Of a stretch of 64,000 bases of DNA, positions 35,185 to 43,428 are shown in pieces. This DNA comes from Vibrio owensii CAIM 1854 = LMG 25443. Lineage in GTDB: Bacteria; Pseudomonadota; Gammaproteobacteria; Enterobacterales; Vibrionaceae. The position numbers and the translations under genes are program-made. Where the stretch lies: assembly GCF_000817815.1 (NCBI RefSeq), contig NZ_JPRD01000025.1, positions 108,226 to 172,225 of the forward strand. The letters are read 5' to 3'. The notes below the pieces were generated by a model. The model saw nothing but the letters and a program-made list of their open reading frames with translations, searched no databases and was not told where the DNA came from. The number at the start of each line of letters is the position of its first letter. Positions within the stretch are counted from its first letter, which is position 1.

Positions 35185-38040
35185 TTACGCTTTACGAATG
35201 TTACATAGGGTTACTTTAGTTTCCTGCATCAAAGTAACAGGGTCGTAACCGTAAGTGGTTGCCGTGTTGGCTGCTTCACCAACAACATAAGGGTCCGTAC
35301 CTTCTGGGTACTTAGAACGTAGGTCTTCACCTTCGAACTTACCGCCGAAGTGGAACGGAATGAACGCCAGACCCGGTTTAACACGACGAGTGACCATCGC
35401 TTTCACCTTGATGCGACCTTTTTCTGCGCCTTCAACCCAAACGTCATCGCCATCTTTGAAGCCAAGATCGTTTGCGTCTTTCGGGTTCACTTCAACAAAC
35501 ATTTCTTGTTGAAGTTCAGCAAGCCATGGGTTTGAACGAGTCTCTTCACCACCGCCTTCGTACTCAACCAGACGACCAGAAGTCAAGATGATTGGGTATT
35601 CACCAGACTTGTCTTCTTTCTGGATAGACTTGTAAAGCGTTGGTACACGGAAGATAGCTTCTTTGTCGTCCCAAGTTGGGTAATCCGTTACAAGGTCACG
35701 ACGAGGCGTGTATAGCGGCTCACGGTGTAGCGGTACGCGGTCTGGGAATGTCCAAACAATCGCACGCGCTTTAGCGTTACCAAATGGGATACAACCGTGC
35801 TTGATTGCTACGCGTTGGATACCACCAGACAGGTCAGTTTTCCAGTTTTTACCTTCCGCTGCTGCTTTTTCTTCAGCCGTTAGGTCGTCCCACCAACCAA
35901 GCTGTTTGATTAGCTTGTCAGAGAATTCTGGGTAACCGTCTTTGATTTCACAGCCTTTTGAGTAGCTGTCTTCAGCAAGTAGGCTTTGACCTTCAAACTC
36001 AACACCGAAACGCGTACGGAAGTTACCGCCACCCTCTGCAACCGTCTTCGACGTATCGTACAGAATGTGTGTGCCTGGGTGTTTCATCTCTGGCGTACCC
36101 CAACATGGCCAAGGTAGACCGTAAGTCTCACCATTCACAGGACCACCTTCTGCCTCTAGAGACGTTTTGTGGAATGTATGCCAGTTTTGTTGGTGCGCTT
36201 TTAGACGCTCCGGGCTTTGACCTGTGTAACCGATGGTCCACATGCCTTTGTTGAATTCGCGCGTGATGTCTTCGATCACTGGCTGGTTGTTCTCAACACG
36301 GATGTTTTTGAACAGCAGATCTTCATAACCTAGCTTCTTGGTTAGCAGGTACATGATTTCGTGGTCAGGTTTAGATTCGAACAATGGCTCGATAACCTGA
36401 TCACGCCACTGAAGTGAGCGGTTAGATGCTGTCACACTGCCGTGTGTTTCGAACTGAGTTGTTGCAGGAAGCAGGTAAACGCCGTCAGTACGATCGTTCA
36501 TTACCGCTGCGACAGTTGGGTATGGGTCAACAATAACCATCATATCCAGCTTTTGCATCGCTTTCTTAATTTCAGGACCACGAGTCTGAGAGTTTACTGC
36601 GTGACCCCAGTAGAACATGGCGCGGATGTTTTCACGTTGACGAATGTTGTCTTTGTTTTCAAGAACACCATCCACCCAACGAGATACAGGGATACCTGCA
36701 CTGTTCATTGGTTTTTGACCACCGTAAGCGTTGTCATCGAAACGACCTTTCACCCACTCGTAATCGATTTCCCACACTTTTGACCAGTGACGCCATGAAC
36801 CTTCAGACAGACCGTAGTAGCCTGGTAGTGTGTCAGATAGTACGCCAAGGTCAGTTGCACCCTGTACGTTATCGTGACCACGGAAGATGTTCGCACCGCC
36901 GCCCGATTTACCGATGTTACCTAGCGCAAGCTCAAGTACACAGTAAGCACGTGTGTTGTTGTTACCAGTCGTATGCTGAGTACCACCCATACACCAAACG
37001 ATACAACCCGGACGGTTTTCAGAAAGCAGTTTCGCTGTTTGGTAAACTTCAGACTCAGGAACGCCAGTTACGCGCTCAACTTCTGCTGGTGTCCACTTAG
37101 CTACTTCTGCACGGATTTCATCCATACCGAATACACGTTGACGGATGAACTCTTTATCTTCCCAGTTGTTCGCAAAGACATGCCACAGCACGCCCCAAAT
37201 GAACGCAACGTCAGAACCCGGACGTAGCGATACGTAGTGATCCGATTTTGCAGCTGTACGAGTACGACGAGGATCCGCAACAACGATCTTACAATTGTTC
37301 TTCTCTTTCGCGATTAGGATGTGCTGCATCGCAACAGGGTGCGCTTCTGCAGGGTTTGAACCAATGAACAGCATCGACTTACAGTTGTGCATGTCATTGA
37401 AAGAGTTGGTCATCGCACCGTAACCCCAAGTGTTTGCTACACCTGCTACGGTTGTTGAGTGACAGATACGCGCTTGGTGGTCAACGTTGTTGGTACCCCA
37501 AAGCGACGCCATCTTACGGAACATGTACGCTTGTTCGTTGTTGTGCTTCGCACTACCCAACCAGTAAACGGAATCTGGACCCGACTCTTTGCGGATGTCC
37601 ATCACCTTGTTACCGATTTCTTCGATCGCTTGATCCCAAGAAAGCTTCTTCCACTTACCGTTTTCAAGCTTCATTGGGTATTTCAGGCGACGCTCACCGT
37701 GACCGTGTTCACGCAGTGCTGCGCCTTTTGCACAGTGTCCACCAGCGTTGAATGGGTGGTCGAATGCAGGCTCTTGACCTGTCCACACGCCGTTTTGAAC
37801 TTCAGCGTAGATACCACAACCTACAGAACAGTGAGAACAGATGGTACGTTTTACTTCTGTTTTCGCTTCTGGATCCACCGATTTAGCTTGTGCTTTCTTC
37901 ATCATGCCCGGTGCAAAAAGACTTGCACCTACAACCGCACCACCAGCAGCAAGCGAGGTGTTTTTCATGAATGCACGGCGAGAAACGCCAAGCTGATTGG
38001 TTTCTTTGCTCACACTGTCGGAGCGTTTGACAAGTTTCAT
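35185..38040 (-). CDS. fdhA: Formate dehydrogenase catalytic (alpha) subunit, cysteine type
   Basis: A 951-residue Mo/W-bis-MGD enzyme oxidising formate to CO2 in the periplasm. It has a twin-arginine signal (SRRAFMKN), an N-terminal [4Fe-4S] site (CSHCSVGCGIY...GGHCAKGAALREHG) and a large molybdopterin core. The catalytic metal ligand is Cys193 in QARICHSTTVAG, encoded by TGT at 37462-37464. E. coli FdnG has selenocysteine there, so no SECIS is needed. The adjacent His of the CH pair is present. The C-terminal molybdopterin-binding domain contains LTSGRLVEYEGGGEETRSNPW. Part of a seven-gene minus-strand operon. Confidence 0.95.
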   Translation of the reverse strand: MKLVKRSDSVSKETNQLGVSRRAFMKNTSLAAGGAVVGASLFAPGMMKKAQAKSVDPEAKTEVKRTICSHCSVGCGIYAEVQNGVWTGQEPAFDHPFNAGGHCAKGAALREHGHGERRLKYPMKLENGKWKKLSWDQAIEEIGNKVMDIRKESGPDSVYWLGSAKHNNEQAYMFRKMASLWGTNNVDHQARICHSTTVAGVANTWGYGAMTNSFNDMHNCKSMLFIGSNPAEAHPVAMQHILIAKEKNNCKIVVADPRRTRTAAKSDHYVSLRPGSDVAFIWGVLWHVFANNWEDKEFIRQRVFGMDEIRAEVAKWTPAEVERVTGVPESEVYQTAKLLSENRPGCIVWCMGGTQHTTGNNNTRAYCVLELALGNIGKSGGGANIFRGHDNVQGATDLGVLSDTLPGYYGLSEGSWRHWSKVWEIDYEWVKGRFDDNAYGGQKPMNSAGIPVSRWVDGVLENKDNIRQRENIRAMFYWGHAVNSQTRGPEIKKAMQKLDMMVIVDPYPTVAAVMNDRTDGVYLLPATTQFETHGSVTASNRSLQWRDQVIEPLFESKPDHEIMYLLTKKLGYEDLLFKNIRVENNQPVIEDITREFNKGMWTIGYTGQSPERLKAHQQNWHTFHKTSLEAEGGPVNGETYGLPWPCWGTPEMKHPGTHILYDTSKTVAEGGGNFRTRFGVEFEGQSLLAEDSYSKGCEIKDGYPEFSDKLIKQLGWWDDLTAEEKAAAEGKNWKTDLSGGIQRVAIKHGCIPFGNAKARAIVWTFPDRVPLHREPLYTPRRDLVTDYPTWDDKEAIFRVPTLYKSIQKEDKSGEYPIILTSGRLVEYEGGGEETRSNPWLAELQQEMFVEVNPKDANDLGFKDGDDVWVEGAEKGRIKVKAMVTRRVKPGLAFIPFHFGGKFEGEDLRSKYPEGTDPYVVGEAANTATTYGYDPVTLMQETKVTLCNIRKA

Positions 38041-38050
38041 CCGTTATCTC

Positions 38051-38254
38051 CTAAAGTGTGTCGTAGTAATCGCGAATGTGTTGAGTTTCACGATACCCTT
38101 TCTTCTTCACGTCTTTTTCAGAAGGCTCAACCGTTTCTGAAGCGCTTGCCACTTTTGTTGTTCCAGCGACAACCGCACCAGCTACGGCTGCAGTCGTTAA
38201 GCCTTTCAGGAGATCCCTACGGCTTGTGTTTATTTCTTTATTATCTTTCATCAT
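38051..38254 (-). CDS. Formate dehydrogenase region TAT-target small protein
   Basis: A 67-residue protein with a twin-arginine motif (SRRDLLKGL), an alanine-rich hydrophobic stretch (AAVAGAVVAGT) and a short charged tail ending YRETQHIRDYYDTL. This matches the small family found only beside formate dehydrogenases. It presumably accompanies the alpha subunit through the TAT translocase as a small extra subunit. It lies 10 bp upstream of fdhA in the same operon. Confidence 0.88.
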   Translation of the reverse strand: MMKDNKEINTSRRDLLKGLTTAAVAGAVVAGTTKVASASETVEPSEKDVKKKGYRETQHIRDYYDTL

Positions 38255-38324
38255 TGCTTCCTTACCTTACGGTAGATCTTTGGAGGCTATTGCCCCTCTA
38301 TCGATATGACCAAGTACTGCTCGA

Positions 38325-38957
38325 TTACTCGTAATCAGTGACGTTTTTCACATCAATTTTTAATTTGTGCTTACTGCTTTTGGTGTTCACGCTAAAGCGC
38401 ACTTGTTCCAGTGTTAAGAACGCCTCACACAGTTGAGCTGCTGGCTTATAAAAGTTCGCGCTCTCTGCGTTTTCTAGTTGCTGAGTGAAAGAGTTGAACC
38501 AAGGTGCGATGTGTTTGTTAAACACCGCTTGTTGAAGATCTTCTTCTTCACCCGTTAGCATCGACATCACTTCACAAAGTGCTGCGATGTGGTCTTCCGG
38601 CTCTTTCACATTTTCATCGCGCTCGAAACCAAGCAGTTCCAAATCGTGACGAATTTCAGCCAGTGGTTTTTCCATCATTGCACCCGTCATGTGCCATGAG
38701 CCAAACGGCATCACTTCACCACGACCGATACCAATGAAAAGATCTTGGTATTCATCTTCTAGCGCTTCACGGTTGGAATCTTTTGCCGCTTGCTGAAGTG
38801 CAATCCACGCTTTTTGCATTGCGCTTTCTGATGGCTCAACTTCTAGAGAAGTCAGGAACTCGATCATTTCCTCACTTGGAGCGCTACGGAAAAGCGCAGA
38901 CAAAACCAAGTAGATCTCTGTTCTCAGTGTTTGTTCTTGTTCTCGTTGTGTATCCAC
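38325..38957 (-). CDS. TorD/DmsD-family molecular chaperone for formate dehydrogenase
   Basis: A 210-residue soluble, all-helical, acidic protein. The TorD-like features include LVLSALFRSAPSEEMIEFL, then YQDLFIGIGRGEVMPFGSWHMTG and LGFERDENVKEPEDHIAALCEVM, the E-PxDH-like motif of the family. Such chaperones bind the TAT signal of a molybdoenzyme and hold it until the cofactor is inserted. It lies between the Fe-S protein gene and the TAT-target gene, with fdhA 3' of it, so its client is almost certainly FdhA. Confidence 0.85.
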   Translation of the reverse strand: MDTQREQEQTLRTEIYLVLSALFRSAPSEEMIEFLTSLEVEPSESAMQKAWIALQQAAKDSNREALEDEYQDLFIGIGRGEVMPFGSWHMTGAMMEKPLAEIRHDLELLGFERDENVKEPEDHIAALCEVMSMLTGEEEDLQQAVFNKHIAPWFNSFTQQLENAESANFYKPAAQLCEAFLTLEQVRFSVNTKSSKHKLKIDVKNVTDYE

Positions 38958-38966
38958 TGCGAGCTC

Positions 38967-40628
38967 CTAGTATTTCAGTTGTTTCATTGGGTCTTCTGCC
39001 ATCGACTCAAACATGTCGATCACACGGCAGTCTTCACACATCGCGATACGATTAATCGCCGCTTCATCAGAGAAATGAGAGTGACCGCGTAACTTGTTTT
39101 GTAGCATGTCGATCATAGACTGAGGTGCGAATGGCTTATGACAGCGAATACATTCCGCTGCTTTCTCTTCGTGAATCACAACCGCTTTTTGGCGCTCTTC
39201 TTTCACCCAGTTCATGCGTGGCGTTAGAGTCAGAACTTTCTCTGGACATGCCTTTTCACACAAACCACATTGAATACAATCTTGTTCAACGAATTTAAGT
39301 GATGGAGATTCACCGTCGGTATGAAGCGCACGTGTTGGACAAACCGCCACACAGCTCATACACAACGTACAATCTTTGCTCTCACAAGAAACATTGCCGT
39401 AAGGCGCGTTCGCAGGCAGTTCAACAATGTTCTCAACAGGAATACGAGAAGAAGACATCGCATCCAACGCAGTAAACAGACGCTGACGCTTGTTACCTTG
39501 AAGATCGCCAAGAGCAAGATCGAATGAATCTGTACATAGTGTTGGAGGACCTTCACGAAGCGATTCCAAGTAAAGGATATCGATGGTCTCTTTTGCGATA
39601 CCAAGTTGATCCAATAGCTCTTGCGCGATACCTACTTCGTTGTTCAGAACACGAATGATGGTTGCAGGCATAAAGCGAGAAGCTGCAAATAGTACTTGCG
39701 TCGCGCCATTAACTAGAGCGGCGAACCATGTATCGATACCGATAGAAGGCAGCTCTTCAACCACAATTGGAATCACGTTATCTGGTAGCGCATTAAGTGC
39801 CATCACGTTGTAAGTCTCGTGACGAGAACTACAGATAAGAACGATAGGATCCAGACCGCCCGCTTGCTCGTAGTTCGCTAGCGTGCGTTCAATGAATTTT
39901 TGCGTATCTTCAGGATTAGGTAGCGCGTAATGAATCGCTTCTGTCGGACAAGCCGTTGCACAAGTACCCACGCCCTGACATAGATATGGGTTAATCTCGA
40001 TGCGATGACCCGTTTTATCACTGCCTTCACTTGATAGCGCGCCAGCAGGACAAGCATCGACACAACGCTCACAACCTTTTACGCCACGAGAACTGTGTGC
40101 ACATAGATCAGTGTCCAGACGGAAGAACTTTGGCTTATCAAACGTACCCATTAGTGTTGGGATTTCTTCTAGCGCTTCTGCCAGTTTTGGATAACCGCGC
40201 CCTACTGGGTAGTAACCCGGAACAGGGACCTCTTCTGACATACAGCTGCTTAGACAAAGATCGAGAACAACATCGAAACAATCACTATTAATAGCGACTT
40301 TTGCTAGGTTGCTTGTTAGACCGTTATTTTCGATAAGCACTTCAAACGTACCTAGGAAACCAGAAACCTGAACAGAGTTTGCAAAGTACAGTTCTGGACT
40401 GGTGCCTTTCTCTCCGTCTGTAGAAAGAAGTGTCAGGCTGTTCATTTGAGATAGCTGCGCGGCTGCACTCTCAATGATGGCAGTCGGTCCAACAATCAGT
40501 GTATTACCGCCACTCTCGTAGCTCACCGTTGGTGGAATAAGGTTGGTCAACTCTACGGTATTCTCAAACGCATACAGACGCGCTTTACCGTTATTGGAAG
40601 TTGCTTGTTCTAATAGTTGTTTCAACAT
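38967..40628 (-). CDS. Large 4Fe-4S ferredoxin-type protein, first gene of the FDH operon
   Basis: A 553-residue cytoplasmic protein without signal or membrane segment. Four ferredoxin-like cluster motifs are visible: CERCVDACP, CQGVGTCATACP, CTLCMSCVAVCP and CIQCGLCEKACP. A C-terminal pair, CIRCHKPF and CEDCRVIDMFE, may bind another cluster or zinc. The middle part (~300-390) resembles hydrogenase-delta or CoB-CoM reductase electron-transfer modules. It is conserved at the head of this type of FDH operon in vibrios and Shewanella. Its role is unproven; an electron carrier during cofactor maturation or to cytoplasmic acceptors is plausible. It follows a perfect sigma-54 promoter. Confidence 0.8.
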   Translation of the reverse strand: MLKQLLEQATSNNGKARLYAFENTVELTNLIPPTVSYESGGNTLIVGPTAIIESAAAQLSQMNSLTLLSTDGEKGTSPELYFANSVQVSGFLGTFEVLIENNGLTSNLAKVAINSDCFDVVLDLCLSSCMSEEVPVPGYYPVGRGYPKLAEALEEIPTLMGTFDKPKFFRLDTDLCAHSSRGVKGCERCVDACPAGALSSEGSDKTGHRIEINPYLCQGVGTCATACPTEAIHYALPNPEDTQKFIERTLANYEQAGGLDPIVLICSSRHETYNVMALNALPDNVIPIVVEELPSIGIDTWFAALVNGATQVLFAASRFMPATIIRVLNNEVGIAQELLDQLGIAKETIDILYLESLREGPPTLCTDSFDLALGDLQGNKRQRLFTALDAMSSSRIPVENIVELPANAPYGNVSCESKDCTLCMSCVAVCPTRALHTDGESPSLKFVEQDCIQCGLCEKACPEKVLTLTPRMNWVKEERQKAVVIHEEKAAECIRCHKPFAPQSMIDMLQNKLRGHSHFSDEAAINRIAMCEDCRVIDMFESMAEDPMKQLKY

Positions 40629-40804
40629 TGCTCAGTTCCATTTATACGCATGGATAGTTTCTTCCATCTTTCATTGTAGTTAGCGCAGGCGATTCTGCTG
40701 ATTAACTCGTCAGTAACTACCCCTTTTAGGTAGTCCCACCCGGGTTATCACTGCCTGTTGGGCAAATGGTCTAACTTCAACAAGAATGGTAATGAGCAAC
40801 AGAT

Positions 40805-40820
40805 AGCAAATGTCGTGCCA
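40805..40820 (-). promoter_or_regulatory. Sigma-54 promoter of the formate dehydrogenase operon
   Basis: On the minus strand TGGCACG-ACAT-TTGCT matches the -24/-12 consensus TGGCACG-N4-TTGCW at every defined position. It lies about 175 bp before the first gene (start 40628). Such promoters need an AAA+ activator; the dyad at 40893-40903 has its centre 79 bp from the -24 GG. Confidence 0.85.
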
Positions 40821-40876
40821 ATTAAATATCAGCTAATTTTCAATAGGTTAGCTATTTATCTTAGAAATTGTAGGGA

Positions 40877-40916
40877 TAAAAAAACCGACTGAGACATTTT
40901 GTCTCAGCCGGTTCAT
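40877..40916 (-). terminator. Terminator of the DUF3305-DUF3306 operon, overlapping a putative activator site
   Basis: On the minus strand AACCGGCTGAGACA-AAA-TGTCTCAGTCGGTT followed by TTTTT: a 14-bp stem with one mismatch. Its centre is the dyad GACATTTTGTC (40893-40903), which is also found, extended to GACATTTTGTAC, at 42047 and 52302 near other sigma-54 promoters. Confidence 0.85.
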
Positions 40917-40938
40917 TGAGCGTTTAGTCAAAATGTAC

Positions 40939-41562
40939 CTATTCTTTGTGTGGTATATTTTGTCCCACCTCTTCAGGGGCTAGTTTTGTCTCTAGAATAT
41001 CACTTTCATTAGATGCTGTATTTATATCCAGTTCTTTTTGTTCTTCGGGAATTTCGGCACCTTCAGCAAGTTCTACATCAGCCGATTCAATATCACTTTC
41101 TTCATGAGATTCAGTTGATTGTGTCGTTTCTTCTGCTGGTTCTTCTTCCGTTTTCTCTTTCACCCAATCACGAAGTGTTTCAGCCACCCCTTCAGAAAGC
41201 GACTTGAGGTTACTGTAATCATCGTCGTAATCATCCAAACCATCGCGAACGTTAAACTCTTCTGACAAGAACATCTTACGCAGTGCGGCTTTCTTAACGC
41301 TCTCTGAAGCCTCAGACACTAATAGCTGCGCTACGGACATCTCTTCAGGATCAGTAGTTTCGTTTGATGCCTGTTGAGATTCAGTCTCTGTCGCAGAAGC
41401 CTCAGTAGCTAATGCTTGCGCTTCAGTGCTTAATTCTTCATGAGCTTGTGCGGTTTCTGGTTCAGTAGATTCAACAGACTCCACGACCTTAGCGTCTGTA
41501 GGCTCGGTTGTGGTTTCTTCTAATTTACGTTTCGACCAACGGCTAAAAAAACTAGTTGCCAT
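40939..41562 (-). CDS. DUF3306 domain protein
   Basis: A 207-residue soluble, very acidic, low-complexity protein. The start ATSFFSRWSKRKLEE is the family's N-terminal signature, the middle holds SVAQLLVSEASESVKKAALRKMFLSEEFNVRDGLDDYDDDY, and the rest is Glu/Thr/Ser rich. It matches DUF3306, found only in formate dehydrogenase loci; the role is unknown, perhaps assembly. It overlaps the DUF3305 gene by 11 bp and ends at a strong terminator. Confidence 0.8.
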   Translation of the reverse strand: MATSFFSRWSKRKLEETTTEPTDAKVVESVESTEPETAQAHEELSTEAQALATEASATETESQQASNETTDPEEMSVAQLLVSEASESVKKAALRKMFLSEEFNVRDGLDDYDDDYSNLKSLSEGVAETLRDWVKEKTEEEPAEETTQSTESHEESDIESADVELAEGAEIPEEQKELDINTASNESDILETKLAPEEVGQNIPHKE

Positions 41563-42004
41563 TTGCTCTGCCCGCTCCTTTGCGTTTCTTACGTCTTACT
41601 TCTAACAATTCACCGTGGCGCCCAATAAAGGCTTCCATCCAAGCTTGAATAGCTAACGGCATATCATTAGATAATACTAGGTTATCGCCATCCATATATT
41701 GCGCAGCGACAGTTTGAGACGCCGTAAGCAATTGAATCGTCGGTGTATCACCAGAGTCGACATTATCCATAACCAAAAAAAGCTTTGGTTGCTGCGAGCT
41801 CAGGTTAAAGCGGTAATCGGTGCGCTCGTCTTTGTGCAATTGCAACAAGCACACGTGTTGAGTGTCTTCGGTTGGGTTAATTTCAAATCCCGTCAGTTGC
41901 CATTGGGTCGTGACCCAAATACCGGTACTGATCTCATGCTCTACAAGATCCACGCCTATCGACCATGAATCTTCATTTTTCTCGAACTGTTTCTTATCCG
42001 ACAT
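41552..42004 (-). CDS. DUF3305 domain protein
   Basis: A 150-residue soluble protein whose core WSIGVDLVEHEISTGIWVTTQWQLTGFEI resembles DUF3305 proteins of formate dehydrogenase clusters. The C-terminus is basic (RRKKRKGAGRANGN). The function is unknown. It is the first gene of a two-gene operon with DUF3306, divergent from fdhD, and has its own sigma-54-like promoter 83 bp upstream. Confidence 0.8.
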   Translation of the reverse strand: MSDKKQFEKNEDSWSIGVDLVEHEISTGIWVTTQWQLTGFEINPTEDTQHVCLLQLHKDERTDYRFNLSSQQPKLFLVMDNVDSGDTPTIQLLTASQTVAAQYMDGDNLVLSNDMPLAIQAWMEAFIGRHGELLEVRRKKRKGAGRANGN

Positions 42005-42046
42005 AACTCACCCAGTTTGTTCTATGTTGGCTTTAAGACAGAAAAG

Positions 42047-42058
42047 GACATTTTGTAC
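42047..42058. promoter_or_regulatory. Putative enhancer dyad shared with the FDH and tup operons
   Basis: AAGGACATTTTGTACTT has the core GACATTTTGTAC, identical over 12 bases to 52302-52313. It is palindromic around TTT (AAG-N-ACA-TTT-TGT-N-CTT). It is about 190 bp upstream of the fdhD promoter. An inverted partial copy, GTACAAAG, is at 42081-42088. Confidence 0.5.
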
Positions 42059-42086
42059 TTTGCTTTCAACCATTTTAGCGGTACAA

Positions 42087-42102
42087 AGCAATAAACGCGC
42101 CA
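42087..42102 (-). promoter_or_regulatory. Sigma-54-like promoter of the DUF3305-DUF3306 operon
   Basis: On the minus strand TGGCGCG-TTTA-TTGCT differs from the -24/-12 consensus at one position and keeps the exact GG-to-GC spacing. It is 83 bp before the start codon at 42004. Confidence 0.65.
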
Positions 42103-42241
42103 GATTAAGCCTTACCTTCGCTAAGCTCATAAGTTCAAAACTAGTAGAAATTCAAATTAGCACCTGTGTCATTGCTGCGATATCGCAGAATTAATCCAGA
42201 ATCGAAGCAATGCCTCGCAATTTTCCTTATAACAGCTATTT

Positions 42242-42257
42242 TGGAATGAGAATTGCT
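42242..42257 (+). promoter_or_regulatory. Sigma-54-like promoter of fdhD
   Basis: TGGAATG-AGAA-TTGCT keeps the invariant GG and TTGC at exact spacing, with two departures in the -24 element. It lies 57 bp before the fdhD start. Confidence 0.5.
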
Positions 42258-42313
42258 TTGTTGTAGCGTTAAGACGAATAGACCCATTAATCGGCTCTCT
42301 CATTCATTAGGAC

Positions 42314-43144
42314 ATGACTGTGGTAAAACCAAACATTATTAAAACCAGTGAAAATCCCCTACAGACCATCGAAGTAGAAGTGTTTGACGAATACGGTGAG
42401 AAGCTAACTAAGCAAATCGCCTGTGAGCGCCCTCTTACGGTGATGTTGAACTGGAAGGAAGTCGTTACGCTAATGACGCTTGGCTCTCGTCCTGAAGCGC
42501 TTGTGTTGGGTTATTTGAAGAACCAGAGCTTCTTGTCTGATCCTGAAGCGATTGAATCGGTCATTATTGACTGGGAAACGCACTCAGCTGCGGTTATCAC
42601 CAAAGAAAATACCGAGCACCTAGAAGGCGCGCTGAAGAAGAAAACGGTGACGTCTGGCTGTGGTCAAGGCACTATGTACGGCAACGTGATGAAGCAGCTA
42701 GAAAATTACCAAGTCCCACAAGTGCCTTTGAAGCAATCTGAAATCTACGCGGCGCTTGAAGCATTGACGCATTATAACGATACCTACAAAAAAGCGGGCG
42801 CTGTGCATGGCTGTGCTGTGTGTAAAGGCAACGAAGTGCTGTCTTTTGTGGAAGATGTTGGTCGTCACAACGCAGTTGATACGCTAGCGGGTGAAATGTG
42901 GCTTAATCAAGAAACGGGGGAAGATAAAATTTTCTACACAACGGGGCGCCTTACATCAGAGATGGTGATTAAAGTGGCGCAGATGGGTATCCCTGTTTTG
43001 CTTTCTCGCTCGGGTGTAACTCAAATGGGTTTGGATCTGGCGAAAAAGTTTGGCATCACTACTATCGCTCGTGCGAAAGGCTTACGTTTCCAAGTCTTCA
43101 CTGGTGCAGAGAAGATTGATTTTGACGTGAAGGGAAATCAATAA
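42314..43144 (+). CDS. fdhD: Formate dehydrogenase accessory sulfurtransferase FdhD
   Basis: A 276-residue cytoplasmic protein that moves sulfur from IscS to the bis-MGD cofactor of formate dehydrogenase, essential for activity. Conserved motifs: KEVVTLMTLGSRPEALVLGYL, the sulfur-relay loop TSGCGQGTMYG (one Cys, where E. coli has CxxC), VHGCAVCKGNE, EDVGRHNAVDTLAG and TTGRLTSEMVIKVAQMG. It is divergent from the FDH operons. The ATG start follows ATTAGGAC. Confidence 0.95.
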   Translation: MTVVKPNIIKTSENPLQTIEVEVFDEYGEKLTKQIACERPLTVMLNWKEVVTLMTLGSRPEALVLGYLKNQSFLSDPEAIESVIIDWETHSAAVITKENTEHLEGALKKKTVTSGCGQGTMYGNVMKQLENYQVPQVPLKQSEIYAALEALTHYNDTYKKAGAVHGCAVCKGNEVLSFVEDVGRHNAVDTLAGEMWLNQETGEDKIFYTTGRLTSEMVIKVAQMGIPVLLSRSGVTQMGLDLAKKFGITTIARAKGLRFQVFTGAEKIDFDVKGNQ

Positions 43145-43210
43145 CTCATCATTAATTCACCAAATGAGTTAGACTTAAGTCATCATGTGGATTCACAAAG
43201 GATGTGAACT

Positions 43211-43330
43211 ATGAACAACGATCAGCTGTGGAATTATCTACTCACCCCAAGCGGCATCATCGTTTCGATGATCATTACCTTCGGGCTCGTTGGGATTTAT
43301 GCTTATCTAATGAGGCAATTTAAGGATTGA
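43211..43330 (+). CDS. Small single-pass membrane protein beside fdhD
   Basis: A 39-residue frame, MNNDQLWNYLLTPSGIIVSM then IITFGLVGIYAYLMRQFKD: one confident transmembrane helix and a positively charged C-terminus. AAAGGATG precedes the start with suitable spacing. It lies 66 bp after fdhD and before a terminator, so it is probably co-transcribed. It resembles the tiny DUF3149-type proteins; the family is uncertain. A small subunit or regulator of a membrane complex is possible. Confidence 0.6.
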   Translation: MNNDQLWNYLLTPSGIIVSMIITFGLVGIYAYLMRQFKD

Positions 43331-43381
43331 ACGCCACAATATAGCGCTAGCAAAGCATTAGCACTAACACAGAATAGACAT

Positions 43382-43413
43382 AAAAAAAGACCTCGCAATG
43401 AGGTCTTTTTCTT
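43382..43413. terminator. Bidirectional terminator between the fdhD unit and ybiT
   Basis: AAAAAGACCTC-GCAAT-GAGGTCTTTTT perfect 11-bp stem with A run on the left and T run on the right; serves both converging transcripts. Confidence 0.92.
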
Positions 43414-43428
43414 TATTCGGAAGAAGGA

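Larger units (their letters stand above)
40629..40938. other. Regulatory region of the formate dehydrogenase operon
   Basis: No gene is seen. On the minus strand it carries the operon promoter and a leader of about 165 nt. The leader contains a hairpin-forming dyad ACTACC-N7-GGTAGT (40716-40734). The far end holds the DUF3306 terminator and the putative activator dyad. Confidence 0.7.
42005..42313. other. Divergent regulatory region between the DUF3305 gene and fdhD
   Basis: No gene is seen. It contains one putative activator dyad (42047-42058), a minus-strand sigma-54-like promoter (42087-42102) and a plus-strand sigma-54-like promoter (42242-42257). Confidence 0.65.

Noticed and set aside
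37462..37464. Possible selenocysteine position in the formate dehydrogenase
   Set aside because: The codon is TGT (cysteine), not TGA, so no recoding is involved.
37459..38334. Long plus-strand open frame opposite fdhA
   Set aside because: It is antisense to fdhA and the TAT-target gene, has Cys/Phe/Leu-rich composition and no homology pattern; a shadow of the real genes.
40716..40734. ACTACC-N7-GGTAGT considered as a NarP/NarL site
   Set aside because: It lies downstream of the sigma-54 promoter, in the transcribed leader, and does not fit the 7-2-7 heptamer spacing; an RNA hairpin is more likely.
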